From positions 114,929,794-114,993,793 of the forward strand of contig NC_055991.1 of assembly GCF_018446385.1 (NCBI RefSeq): a DNA stretch of 64,000 nt, read 5' to 3'. The notes beneath the pieces were generated by a model, which was given only the letters and a program-made list of their open reading frames with translations, had not been told where the DNA came from and did no database searches. The DNA comes from Zingiber officinale. Taxonomy: Eukaryota; Streptophyta; Magnoliopsida; Zingiberales; Zingiberaceae. Numbering within the stretch: position 1 is the first letter of the stretch; each line of letters begins with the position of its first letter. Position numbers and translations under genes: made by a program. Shown piece by piece: positions 51,631 through 62,717 of the stretch.

Positions 51631-51840
51631 AACATATACAAGTTGTGGGCCCTCCAAGAGCTTTGGCTTGTGCGGCGGCGGAACAGCGGCTGCACAATGC
51701 AAGGTTTACAAAATTTTTAAAACAATTAATATTTATATTATATAAACATCTCAAATTATGGGCCCCTCCCAAACTTGGGCCCTGGGCAATCGCCCAGGAC
51801 GGCCCGGCCTCTGGGCCGGGCCTGGCTAAATTAGCAACCA
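51085..51840. mobile_element. Non-autonomous element or duplicated repeat block with GGGCCC-type ends
   Basis: The block opens near GGAGGCCCGGGGCGAAACG and closes with GGGCCCTGGGCAATCGCCCAGGACGGCCCGG. A unit of about 130 bp recurs inside (near 51507-51640 and 51641-51770), each with ATTAATAT, TATTATATAAACAT and GGGCC(C)CTCC. An (AT)n run lies at 51600-51625. Such gggcccc...gggcaatcgcccag sequences are abundant in plant genomes and usually linked to DNA elements, but class and boundaries are not secure. Confidence 0.45.
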
Positions 51841-52199
51841 AATTAAGTGACAAAATTAATTTCTGTCGATCGAATTAATATTCGATCACTAATTTAATAA
51901 TTAAATATTTTTCCAGCATTATTCAATCGTTAATTTAGTAACAAAAAATTATTTCTGTTATTATTTTAGCGACAGAAATTGTCGCTAATTAACTTCTATC
52001 ACTGAAATAACAACAAAATATTTTTCCGTCTACGAAATATTTTTTTCGTCTCTATTTTAACTACTTTTTCCCGCACTCAATCACTTTTCCAATTCCTTCT
52101 TCACCAGTCTCCTATTTTGGATCTCTTTTTCCAATCTCCAACTCCAGTAAGCTTCTCTCCCCTCTCCCCTTACCTCCAATCACTTCCCCATTGGTAGGT
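51841..52199. other. AT-rich repeat with dyads
   Basis: Several short inverted repeats are present, for example GCGACAGAAATTGTCGC at about 51968-51985 and TCGATCGAATTAATATTCGATC at about 51867-51888. They recall terminal regions of plant DNA transposons. No boundaries were found. Confidence 0.4.
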
Positions 52200-53170
52200 C
52201 TCGGTGAGGTCGATTAGGAGGGATGGTTAATAGCCCTGCCAATTAGATTAACAATTTCTTTTGCTTTCTTTCTTAGCAAGGATATACTATTAGTTTAAAC
52301 AAAATAAAAAACATAAAGAAAGAATAAGAGATAAAAAGTTTTACTTAGTTACAATCAGGATGATTGTTAATCTAAGACAGTTGAAGTTCATTAAAAATTT
52401 TCTTTTGACAAAGGCAGAATAACCTCTTACAGACATTAACGCTAGAATAAAAACAAAGAATGAATTCGGAAATGAAAGTACAGTATTCGTAAACCAGTGT
52501 TGTGTTGAATAAAGAGGATCAGATCTCTATTTATAGTTCACTAGCTGAAATATAGCCGTTGATGACATGGTGGATTCCGCTCCACTGTGGCGCCTTATCC
52601 ACTCCGCAACGGCTCCACAACGATTTTTTGATAATTCTCTTATCCATGCTCGGGCGCTTGGACAAGTCTGGGAGCCTGGAATGTTGCTGATGTGGACCCA
52701 AATTCTATCCCCGTTGTAACGTTTCCGAAAGGGGGCCTCTGCTGGCCCAAGCTAGTTTCGGCACCCGAATTGGATCGGGCACTTGGAGTCTGGGAGCTTG
52801 GACTTTGTCCAAGCACCTAGACAAGTCAATTTTATGTTGACTTGTCCGGCTGCTACTCCGGTCCCTTGGGTGATTCTCCGACCATCCAGAGTTGAGCTCA
52901 CTTGAACCCAACTCCGACCTTCTCATTGAGTAGACTTCTTTCCTGGCTTCTCGTCCCTTAAAAGCGCTGCACGCATCCTTCTCGTCTACCGATGTACTCT
53001 TCCATAGTTCTTTGTCTCTCAGATGCACCAAACCCGTCGACTCGCTTCCCATGCCATCATTCTCGCTCGTTGCGTCTTCCGCTCGACTTTCTATGTTTCT
53101 AAGTCCCTGCATGCTTAGACATAATGCATCAAATATGCAGAGTCTAACTTAACTTGGTTGATCACATCAG
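52200..53170 (-). mobile_element. LTR-like block on the minus strand
   Basis: Read on the minus strand it starts near TGATGTGATCAACCAAGTTAAG, passes through GC-rich DNA, and reaches ACTATAAATAGAGATCTGATCC (TATA candidate near 52530) followed by a leader-like AT-rich end. That order (U3, TATA, leader) is typical of an LTR. The open frame at 52705-53112 is Ser/Arg/Glu-rich without a domain. No partner LTR or target duplication was found, so it may be a solo or partial LTR. Confidence 0.5.
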
Positions 53171-54530
53171 AACCAACCTGGAGTACTTACAAGGCAGACT
53201 AGGCACGACCTCACCTTGGTCGTGATCAGGTCACCCCTCAGCCATGACCTCGCAGCTAAGATGAGAGGCCAGTCGTGACCTCGTAGTGAGGTCGAGGCCG
53301 ACCATGGCCTTGCAGTAGGAGAAAATCCGCTGCTTCAGCATATCCTACTTTTGTTCTTCTTACTCCCTCTGTCCTCCTCGTCGCCGCCTTCCTCTTCTCT
53401 CCCGTTACTCTATTCATATACATATTCTTAAGTTTGTATGGAAGAAAAAGATAGAACGTGATATCATGCAAGTTGTACCTCTTGATATATTCGTGAAGGC
53501 TAAAAAGAAGAGCCAAAGAGAAAAAAATGGTATGTAATTATCATAGATAGTGGTATAATATGTAATAGTTAGATTTTTTTTAAAAAATTGTATGTTTCAT
53601 TTTGCTTGGATTGATCAAGGAAGATCACATGATGTTCATATTATTGGAAATATGAATAAAATAAAGAGGTAGAGACGAAAATATTCTATTATTCATGAGT
53701 TTTTAGTCTCACGTTAGAAGTCTCTTGGTTTTATTGCTAGTTTAAATTATGATACATGCATTGATATTGTAAACATATGCATGGAGAGAGACTCTCTCAC
53801 GTGTGGGTACGTAGGGGTGGGTGCAAATTCAGGGCCCGAATTTACACTGAACTAAGTTGGCTAGTGTGCGAGCACGACCAGCGTACGTCGAATGCTGGAT
53901 CGACCGAGGTAAATTCTGCCCAAAAGAATGAATCAACATTTTGCGACGTAAATCTCTTTTTGCTACCCGCTCAAGAGTGTAACAAAAACATTAATATGAA
54001 ATTAATGGTGATTCCATAATGTCTCGACATTAATGGTGACATTAAACTTATTAATATTGACTTCGTAACATCTCGATATTAATGACGAACTTAAACCGAT
54101 TAATAATGATTATGTAGCGTCTTGACATTAATGAAGAAATTAAACCCACTAATGACGACATTAACTCCAGCATTAAATGACCATAATTTGGTCATTCATT
54201 GTAGGCAAGGTGAGAACTCCTATATAAGGAGGTTGGATCTTGGGCATAGGAGAGAGCAACAGAAGATAAGCGAAAGAAAGAGCGAGAGGAAGAGTAGGAA
54301 GTGAACCTCTGTCCACCCGTGTTCTCCTACAAAAACTCTCTCAACCGTGTATTTGCTCGACTAAACTATTCGTCATAGCACAAGGATGCATGCTCAGTTT
54401 GTCACGTATAATCAGTGCTTAATTGTGTGTGTGACTCTGTCATTGTATCTTGGGAAACAAATGACTTGAGAGAACCTCGAAGCACAGCTGAAGGTGGGGC
54501 AAATCTGTTTCAAGGAAACTACGTTGAGAG
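53171..54530. other. Repeat-rich DNA, probable leader of a retroelement at its right end
   Basis: Short repeats (CATGACCTCGCAG-type) are seen at 53220-53310. At about 53995-54175 three ~55-bp units carry CATTAATG(G)TGACATTAAAC-like sequence. CCTATATAAGG near 54219 is a TATA candidate followed by CT-rich leader-like DNA, suggesting an LTR or promoter remnant. No gene recognised. Confidence 0.4.
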
Positions 54531-56357
54531 TGTTGGTGCAATATCCCTTGGATCAAGGTTGACCAGGTTGACTAGCCTTGAGTTGGCTCAAGCTTGAGTC
54601 TTGATGTTTTGGGTTTCGATGTTTGACAATACATGGAGATTGCGGATGTAATTATCCGATTGGGGAGATTGTTGATACAATTCTCTTCTGGTCAAGGTTG
54701 ACCAGTTAGACGTGAAGAAGAGTAAAGTAGGTCAAAAAGTTGATCGGATACTTGACTAGGAAAGTCTTAACTGGAGGTTAGGCAGTTAAAAGTCCTGGTG
54801 AGTGAAGCCAGATAGTTGGAAAATCCTGATGAGTGAAGCTAGGTGAAAGACCTAGTGAGTGAAGCTAGGCAGTTGGAAAATCCTAGTGAGTGAAGCTAGG
54901 TGAAAGTCCTGGTGAGTGAAGCTAGGCAGTGGGAAAATCTTGATGAGTGAAGCCAGGTGAAAACCCTAGTGAGTGAAGCTAAGTGGAAGTCCTGGTGAGT
55001 GAAGCCAGGCAGGTGAAAGCCCCGGTGAGTGAACGGGCAGTGGAAAAATCCTGGTGAGTGAATCCAGGTGAAAACCCTAGTGAGTGAAGCTAGGTGGAAG
55101 TCCTGGTAAGTGAAGCTAAGCATATGGAAATCCAGGTGGGTCAAGGTTGACTGGACACTTGGTATTGGGAAGTCCAAGTATGTAAAAGGTTTGACCGGAT
55201 ACTTTGCACGTGGAAATCCAAGTGGGTCAAGGTTGACCAGATACTTGGTGTTGGAAAGTCCAAGTAGGCCAAAGGATTGACCGGACACTTGGCATGAGGA
55301 GAAAAGTCCAAGTGGGTCAAAGAGATTGACCGGACACTTGGTGAAGGAATTCTAGTAAGTCAAGGTTGACCGGATGCTAGGCATGAGGTTCGAACAAGTC
55401 ACGGTTGATTGGATGTTGGACTTAGGGACCCTAGACTTGGTTTAAGCAAGTCAAGAGGAGACTAATCGGTTTAAGCAAGTCAAGAGGAGACTAATCGATC
55501 AACCGATCGATTGAACAGTGGTTCAATCTATTAGCTGATCGATTGGGACTATGCTGCGACAAGCAGTGGCCCAATCGATCGGTCGATCGATTGGGAGCCT
55601 TTGTCACAGGCACATAACGCTTCCCAATCAATCAACCGATCGATTGGGTACCTCCAATCGATCAGCCGATTGATTGGGGACTGGCTTTTCTCACACGATC
55701 GTGAGAAAGCCTGAATCGATTGGTCGATCGATTTAGGCCAGTTCTAGAGAGTAGAGGCACTCTGATTCGATCGACCGATCGATACAATTTGACCGTTGCG
55801 TAGGAAGCGAGCGATGGACGGTTGGGATGGCGCGGATCTGACGTGGAAATCGATTGGGAGCATGCCCAATCGATTGGGAGTCCTAGGAGCGCAAAGTATA
55901 TAGTCGTTGGCGAGCTTCTTCTTCGCAGCTCTTCTCCCAATCTACACACGACTTCTCCGACGACTCGTCGCTAGTTCTTGGAAGCTCTTGGAGACAAGTG
56001 CAACCGCACTTCCAAGGTTCAAGAGGCATCTACAAGCATCAAGTGAGCAAGAAAAAATGTTTTTCAGTTATGTTCTTTGTATTTTCTTCTTGTGTTGAGT
56101 TGTATACTTGGGTGAGTCTTGTACGAGGTTTCTCCACCTCCAGTAGTTACCAAGAAGGAGTGTTTTCGTCAGTGGAGTGTGTGTCACGTGTGGATCCTTG
56201 GATTATTCACCTCTTGTTGAGGTGGATACCAAGTAAATCCTACTTGTTAACGTTGTATTGTGTTTCGTGTTCTTTCCGCTGCACATCATCGTCACGAAGC
56301 AAGCAACGAATGGGCGATGAGCTATTCACCCCCCTCTAGCATATTTTGACCCTAACA
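54531..56357 (+). mobile_element. Solo LTR with TSD GAGAG, rich in tandem and palindromic repeats
   Basis: The 1827-bp unit starts TGTTGGTGCAATATCCC and ends TATTTTGACCCTAACA, flanked by perfect 5-bp duplications GAGAG (54526-54530 and 56358-56362). It holds a tandem field of CCTGGTGAGTGAAGCCAGG-type phrases (about 54790-55110), a second of GTCCAAGTGGGTCAAGGTTGACCGGACACTTGG-related phrases (about 55130-55400), and a cluster of CGATCG-rich dyads (about 55490-55870). There is no gag or pol. Start and repeats recall Ty1/copia LTRs of the long type; lineage is not certain. Confidence 0.85.
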
Positions 56358-56850
56358 GAGAGCATGCCTCGACATCTTACTCGGCGAATTCCCTTCCCAC
56401 TCAGAAATTTTGAAATGCATCAGATGGATGTAAAGACAGACTTTCTAAACAGATATTTAGAAGAGGAAATCTACATGGAACCACCTGAGGGATTTTCTGT
56501 ACTAAGACAGAAAAATAAAGTTTGTAGATTGGTGAAGTCATTATATTACTTGAAATAAGTACAAAAGTAATGACATGAGAAATTTGATAATGTCATGAAG
56601 GAATGTGGATTCAAAATTAATAAATATGATAAATGTGTCTATATGAAAGTCACATATAATGACTATGTTATCTTGTGCCTATATGTAGATGATATACTTA
56701 TCATTGGAAGTAATAATAAGATAATCGAATCCACTAAAGATATGTTGAACTCAAGATTTGACATGAAAGACAAGAGCCTAACTGATGTGATTCTAGAAAT
56801 CAATATTCTTAGAACAACAAAAGGACTTATTCTTAGTTAGTTCCATTATG
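56358..56850 (+). mobile_element. Ty1/copia reverse transcriptase fragment, fossil
   Basis: Recognisable RT pieces are MHQMDVKTDFLNRYLEEEIY, MEPPEGF, and YVILCLYVDDILIIGSNN (the catalytic YVDD box). Only part of the RT domain remains; it is broken, with at least two breaks, and lacks the rest of pol. The solo LTR at 54531-56357 inserted just to its left. Confidence 0.8.
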
Positions 56851-57121
56851 TAAATAAGATTCTTGAGGAATTCACCAAGGGTAATACTACGTTGGCATGA
56901 ATGTCGATAGATACGAGACTCTAAGTCTATGAATGGATATGTATTCAATTTGGGAGGTGCAGCCATTTTCTAAAAATCTTCTAAGCAAACGGTAATTGTA
57001 ATGCCCGAAAATTCTCAAAACTGCATTAGAAATATTCTATGATTTTTCTGGGATTTTTAGATATTTTTCCAGAATTTTTAGAATAGCGGAAGTAGTAAAA
57101 ATAATTAGAACCGCAAAATAG

Positions 57122-57205
57122 CTTAGGCGGGAATCGAACCCGGGACCTCTCGGATCCGATAACTTTTAGTTAGTCTTAGTAACCAGATGAACCCAGCAGG
57201 GCCGT
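57122..57205 (-). other. tRNA-like segment (B box) inside the LTR
   Basis: On the minus strand, CCCTGCTGGGTTCATCTGG, then GGTTACTAAG, then CCCGGGTTCGATTCCCGCC follow in tRNA-like order. The last contains a perfect B-box GGTTCGATTCC. The later LTR copy (62718 on) keeps the same layout with GGTTCAATTCCCGC near 62850-62865. It does not fold as a standard tRNA by eye, so it is not called as a tRNA gene. Confidence 0.5.
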
Positions 57206-58375
57206 GCTGAAAGGAAAGGGAATCAATTAAATTTATATTGAAGTTGGGCGAACTAATTCCTAAATATAAATAGGAAAACTATTAAGTGAGGAGATTGTTT
57301 TGATCGTGACTTTTCCTCCTCAAACCCTCACCCGCCGACCCTCTCCCTTCCTCACCTCTCGGCGCCCAAGCCAAGCAAGCCTAGGGTTCCATCCCTAGGG
57401 CCATAGGAGCATCTTCCAGCAACATCAAGGATACGAGGACGCTCCTCTCCGCGAGAAGATCATCGAAGAGATCTCTTCTCCGGGAAACCTAGCGCTTAGA
57501 TCTGTAAGGAAATCCAAACAGGAGGTAAGAAACCCCTCACCTGCAGTATAAGTAGCTTTCGTTTGATTGCATTCCTTTAGTTTAGCTATATGCAGATTTT
57601 TCGGCACCTAGGGTGTGTTTAAACCCTCCTCGCAGATTAGGGATCTAGTTGAGCACCTCTAGATGGGCCAGACACGTTGTTCTCCTTCAGTTGGAGGCTC
57701 TAGACGTTGTCGGGTGCCTAGAGGTGGTCTCCCTATTAGAGGGGAGAGTTGGAGCACCCCAAGTGTTCGACAAAATGATTAGAGTAGCTAAATACTACCT
57801 CAGATATTTTTAACAGCTCAGTTAAATGCATTAGTAGCATTTAAATCAGTATATTAGTCTAGTTTCAGCTTACATGGGACTACGGTCCAATGGGTGGGCT
57901 CCCACAGTCGCTTCTAGGTTTAGATAACCTAGCTCTAGGTTCAGATAACCTAGAAACAGCAAAATAAACAATTAGTAGCTATATTCAGTATTTTATTTTT
58001 AGTGGCACTGTACATGATTAGATATTCATTGGGTTGGGCTCCCACAGTCGTCCCTAGGTTTAGATAACCTAGTAAACCCTACTAAATGCGGGACTTGCAA
58101 ACCCGGGTCTAGCAAGGGATGTGTGGCAGGAACTTGGAATGAAGATCCTTAGGAAGTTTAGCAAATTAAGAACTTAGTTTCTTTTCTTAAGACACTTTTA
58201 TGCATTTCTAGTGGTTTAAATGCTATGAATTAATAAACCTTGCACTATGTCATGATAGAATGCTAGTTAGTGGATATTAGAATGTTTTCCATGCATTGTA
58301 TAATTGTTGTGTGAGGTTTTGGCACGAACTAGTGCTGAAATCAAAGTTTCGGTGTGAAATCAGAAACCCAGATCG

Positions 58376-58700
58376 ATCTACGGATCGATCAGAAATGGGG
58401 TAGTGCCACTGGATTGGTCAGCTGACCGATCCAGGCGCGAACAGAGAGTTAGCGTCTGTTATGGATCGGTCAGCCGACCGATCCAGATGCGAACAATGAG
58501 TACAGAAGCTCACTGATCGGTCAGCCGACCGATCGGCACGACCGATCGGTGTACTCTGGATCGGTCGATAGACCGATCCAGCAGCATACAAATGTGATTA
58601 TGGATCGGTCAGCCGACCGATCCAGAGCTTCTCTCCGTGCCAGTATCAAGCTGGATCGATCGCTGGATCGATCCGACAGCCCAATCGATTCATGGATCGA
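58376..58700. repeat. Cluster of ~20-bp palindromic repeats in the Ty3 LTR
   Basis: At least four near-copies of GGATCGGTCAGCCGACCGAT are present, with variants (GGTCGATAGACCGATCC, GGATCGATCGCTGGATCGATCC). Each is its own reverse complement or nearly so, and they are spaced by 30-60 bases. Confidence 0.85.
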
Positions 58701-61700
58701 TTGAAATGCCTAATTACAGCTAGCAGGACATCCGAGAGGCATAGATTATCTTCCCTAGCATGTGTACAACTCCTAGGTACACCTAGAATATTAAGTTCAG
58801 ATTTTATAGTAATCAGTTTAGTAAAATTTTAATCAATCCAGATTTTCGCAATAGTAATTTAGCACAGCATAATGTAGCGATCGACCTTACAGCCTAGTCA
58901 GTAGAAGGCGGGTCGTTACAGAGTGGTATCAGAGCAGTTTCCATACTTCCTACACACACATCAGCATTGTACCTGCAGCTTCCAAGTAAGAATACCTCTC
59001 ACTTTGTATGTTTATTGCTTTTCTGTTATAGATAACTAAAGCATGCTTGTTTATGATAGTAGTTAACATGATAACAATAGTTTCTCTATTATGCTTGTGT
59101 TAGTCATGTATGTCCTACATGTCTTTAGAAATGGCACGAGGACGCCCAGCTAGAAGGGCACCAGCCACTGAACCCCAGCATGACTTACAACACTAGTGGC
59201 TCGGTTACAGCAGCAGCTAGCTGAACAGTAATATGAAATAGCCACCTTAAAGGCTAGTCGGCAGAACACTCCCACTGTCACCCGGAGCCTAACTTAGCGA
59301 CACCGTGGTCTTAGAGGTTCCACCGATCCGACTTCAGTACCAGTAGCCCCAGTAGCCGGAACGCAACCTGATCCAGTGGCAGAGAGTCAAGCCGAGAATT
59401 TCTCGAGAACAATGAACCATGGGATGCTCGGGCATGGTTCAAAACTTTGGAAAGTACGATGGAGCTCTGATGGCGGAGCATGAGAAGGTGAAGTGCGCCT
59501 CCTTCTGTCTGGCAGGATATGCACGTATGTGGTGGGAGAGAATCAGAGCGAAGCGCCCAGTGAACCAGATGACATGGGCTGACTTCGAGAAGGAATTCTT
59601 TGAGGAGTTCTTTCACATGTGGGTCACCAACCGTCACTACGACGAGTTCACTGAGTTTCGTCAGGGCAACCTATCAGTTGAGGAAGCCGTGAATAAATTC
59701 AACAGGTTGGCTCGTCTATGCCCTGAATTAGTCAGCACAGAAAGGGAACGAATCCGGTTGATGCTCAAGATGCTGAGGTCGGATATTGCAATGAGCGTGG
59801 CTGGTGGAGTTCATAGGCCACAAACCACGGAAGAATTAGTGAGCAGTGCTCTAATCACTGAGCATTACCAGAATAGCATCAAGCAGCAGAAGCTCAGGCA
59901 CTCAGAAGCAACAGGGCCACGGCTCTAACTGGAAAGGGAACTCCGGCAACAAGCGCAAACCAGGGGGTTACCCAAAAGGAGGACCAGCCAGCAAGCAGCC
60001 CAGTTATCCAAAGTGTGCTACTTGTGGGAAATTCCATCCTGGAGTTTGTCGTAAGGGCACACGAGGATGCTTTGAATGCGGACAGGAAGGGCATATGGCC
60101 AAGCAGTGTCCAAACAAGACCAGTCTTTCTCAGCCACAACCGATTCAGTATGGAGGTCAGCTAGCTCAGTTACATCAGATGCAGGCCGCTTTAGATGGTC
60201 CACATATCAACCAGGGCAGATTAGAAGCCCCTCCAGCTACGACCAATGCGAGGATCTATTCACTGACCAGAGAGGACGTAGCAAATGCCTCGACAGTTGT
60301 TACAGGTCAGATTAGTATTTTACAGCAAAGTACAACTGTCTTATTCGATACTGGGGCAACCCATTCTTATATATCTAGGGCATTTGAAAAAAAATTAGCG
60401 AGACTTCCAGAGGTACTCAGTAGTAGTCAGTTTCTGACGACCTTACCTTCAGGAGAAATTATGGCATCCACGCACTGGCTCAGAGCAGTGCCAGTCATTA
60501 TAGCAAACAGAGAGCTCTTTTGTGATCTGATAGTGCTAAATATGACTGACTACGATGTCATCCTTGGAATGGACTTCTTGATCAGATACGGTGCCTCCAT
60601 CGAGTGCCGTAAGCAGAAAGTTGTATTCCAACCTGAAGCAGAAGCACAGTTTGAGTTCGTCGGAGAACCAAAGAGAAAGCCCAAGAAATTTCTCTCAGCT
60701 ATGAAGGCACAGAGGTTAATGGATTCAGGATGTATGGGATTCTTGGCACATGTAGTCAATACCAGTCAGGACAAGGACCAACAGCTAGCAGAGGTTCGAG
60801 TCGTATGTGACTACCCAGCTATTTTCCCTGAAGAGTTACCAGGCTTAGCACCAGACAGGGAGATCGAATTTGAGATAGAGCTCATTCCCGGTACAAATCC
60901 TATCTCCAAAGCGCCTTACCACATGGCTCCAGCAGAACTGAAGGAACTTCATGAGCAATTACAGGAGCTGCTTGACAAAGGCTTCATACGCCCTAGTCAC
61001 TCACCATGGGGAGCGCCTGTATTGTTCGTGAAGAAGAAGGATGGGAGCATGCGCCTGCGTATAGACTACTGGGCATTGAACCAAGTCACAATCAAGAACA
61101 GGTATCCTCTTCCCAGAATAGATGACCTGTTTGATCAGCTAAAGGGAGCAGCAGTGTTCTCTAAGATAGACCTCAGATCGGGTTATCATCAGGTGAAGGT
61201 CAAAGAAGGGGATATACCTAAGACAACATTCAGGACTAGATACGGACATTACGAGTTCGTAGTCATGCCCTTTGGTGTGACCAATGCTCCAGCTACTTTC
61301 ATGGACCTCATGAACAGAGTATTCAGGGAATATTTAGATAAGTTTGTCATCGTGTTCATCGATGATATTCTTATCTATTCAGGAACTCAGGAAGAACACA
61401 CAGAGCACCTGAGAACAGGATTGCAGACCCTTCAGCAGAACCAGTTATATGCCAAGTTCACAAAATGTGAATTTTGGTTAGATCAGGTGTCCTTCCTGGT
61501 ATCATCTCAAAGGATGGTATCATGGTAGACCCCAGTAAGATAGAATGTGAGCAACTGGAAAAGACCCAAGAACGCCGGTGAGATCGAAGCTTTCGGGATT
61601 AGCAAGTTACTACAGGAAATTCGTAGAGGACTTCTCCAGATAGCCTCCCCAGCGGCTCTTACGGAAAAGAAGAAAATTTCGGTGGGACGGATGTGAGAGC

Positions 61701-62717
61701 AGTTTATTGGTGAAAAGGAGATTGACCGATGCACCTATTCGACTCTACCGAGAAGCAGATAGCTTTGACATATATAGTGATGCCTCGAAGTTGGGACTAG
61801 GAGCAGTGCTGATGCAAGATGGCAAGGTGATCGCCTATGCCTCCAGACAACTTAAGGATTATGAGAAGAACTATCCTACTCATGACCTTGAGCTTGCAGC
61901 AGTGGTGTTCGCTCTCAAGATTTGGAGACATTACTTGTATGGAGCTCAGTGCAGAGTGTATACAGATCATCAGAGTCTGAAGTACTTCTTCACTCAGAAG
62001 GATCTGAATATGCGGCAGCGCAGATGGCTAGAGATGGTTAAGGACTAGGATATAGACATCCTCTACCACCCAGGAAAAGCCAATAGGGTAGCAGACGCCC
62101 TTAGCAGAAAGTCCAGTGCTGCCCTATTATCTCTAGCAGCCATGTCACCGCCCCTACAGAAGGAGATCTCAGATTTCGGTCTCGAGCTCATAGTCGGACA
62201 GCTCTCTACTATGATATTAGAGCCTACCTTGCTCGGTGACATCCAGACAGCTCAGGAGCAGGATCCTAAAATTCAGAGAATCAAGCAAGGTTTAGCAGAA
62301 TCAGAAGGTGGAGAGTTCAGAATATCAGATAGCGGGGTGTTGTATTTTGGTGACAGACTATGTGTTCCGGATCAGGAGGAACTACAGAGGAAAATCCTAG
62401 ACGAGGCTCACAAGACTCCCTATGCGATGCATCCTGGCTCCACCAAAATGTACCAGGACATGAAGAAACGTTTTTGGTGGCCTGGGATGAAGAGAGACAT
62501 CGCTCGATATGTCAGCACCTGCCTAACCTGTCAGAGGGTTAAGGCAGAACATCAGAGACCAGGAGGAGTTTTGCAGCCCATCCAGATTCCAGAATGGAAA
62601 TGGGAAGACATTTCTATGGATTTTATAGTGGGATTACCCAGAACCACGAATGGTTTTGATACCATCTGGGTAATAGTCGACAGATTGACTAAATCAGCTC
62701 ACTTCTTAGCTATCAAG

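Larger units (their letters stand above)
56997..58920 (+). repeat. 5' LTR of the Ty3 element
   Basis: This 1924-bp LTR starts TGTAATGCCCGAAAATTCTC and ends GGTCGTTACA, three bases before the primer site. It contains a tRNA-like B box on its minus strand (see next entry), TAGGTTTAGATAACCTAG-type phrases repeated at 57915-58075, and a cluster of ATCGGTCAGCCGACCGAT dyads at 58376-58700. Confidence 0.9.
56997..62717 (+). mobile_element. Ty3/gypsy (Tekay/Del-like) retrotransposon, broken and truncated by a related element
   Basis: The parts in order: 5' LTR 56997-58920; primer site TGGTATCAGAGC (58924-58935, initiator-Met tRNA type); gag region about 59130-60120 with capsid-like WERIRAKRPVNQMTWADF and a CCHC knuckle [14 protein letters not shown]; protease with [12 protein letters not shown] (about 60340); RT with [17 protein letters not shown] and [10 protein letters not shown]; RNase H with [17 protein letters not shown]; integrase with the HPGSTKMYQDMKKRFWWPGM...TCLTCQRVKAEHQ zinc-binding end and the start of the catalytic core. 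The integrase stops at 62717, where another LTR of the same family begins. Coding parts are fairly well preserved but several breaks exist and the 3' end is absent. The clade call is from RT/integrase style and LTR start; no chromodomain is left to confirm it. Confidence 0.9.

Noticed and set aside
52705-53112. Minus-strand open frame of 135 codons
   Set aside because: It lies in a U3-like part of an LTR-like block, just upstream of its TATA candidate, and shows no domain.
57122-57205. A genuine tRNA gene
   Set aside because: A good B box and tRNA-like words exist, but I could not draw a complete cloverleaf, and the same segment recurs in the LTR family, so it is a repeat component.
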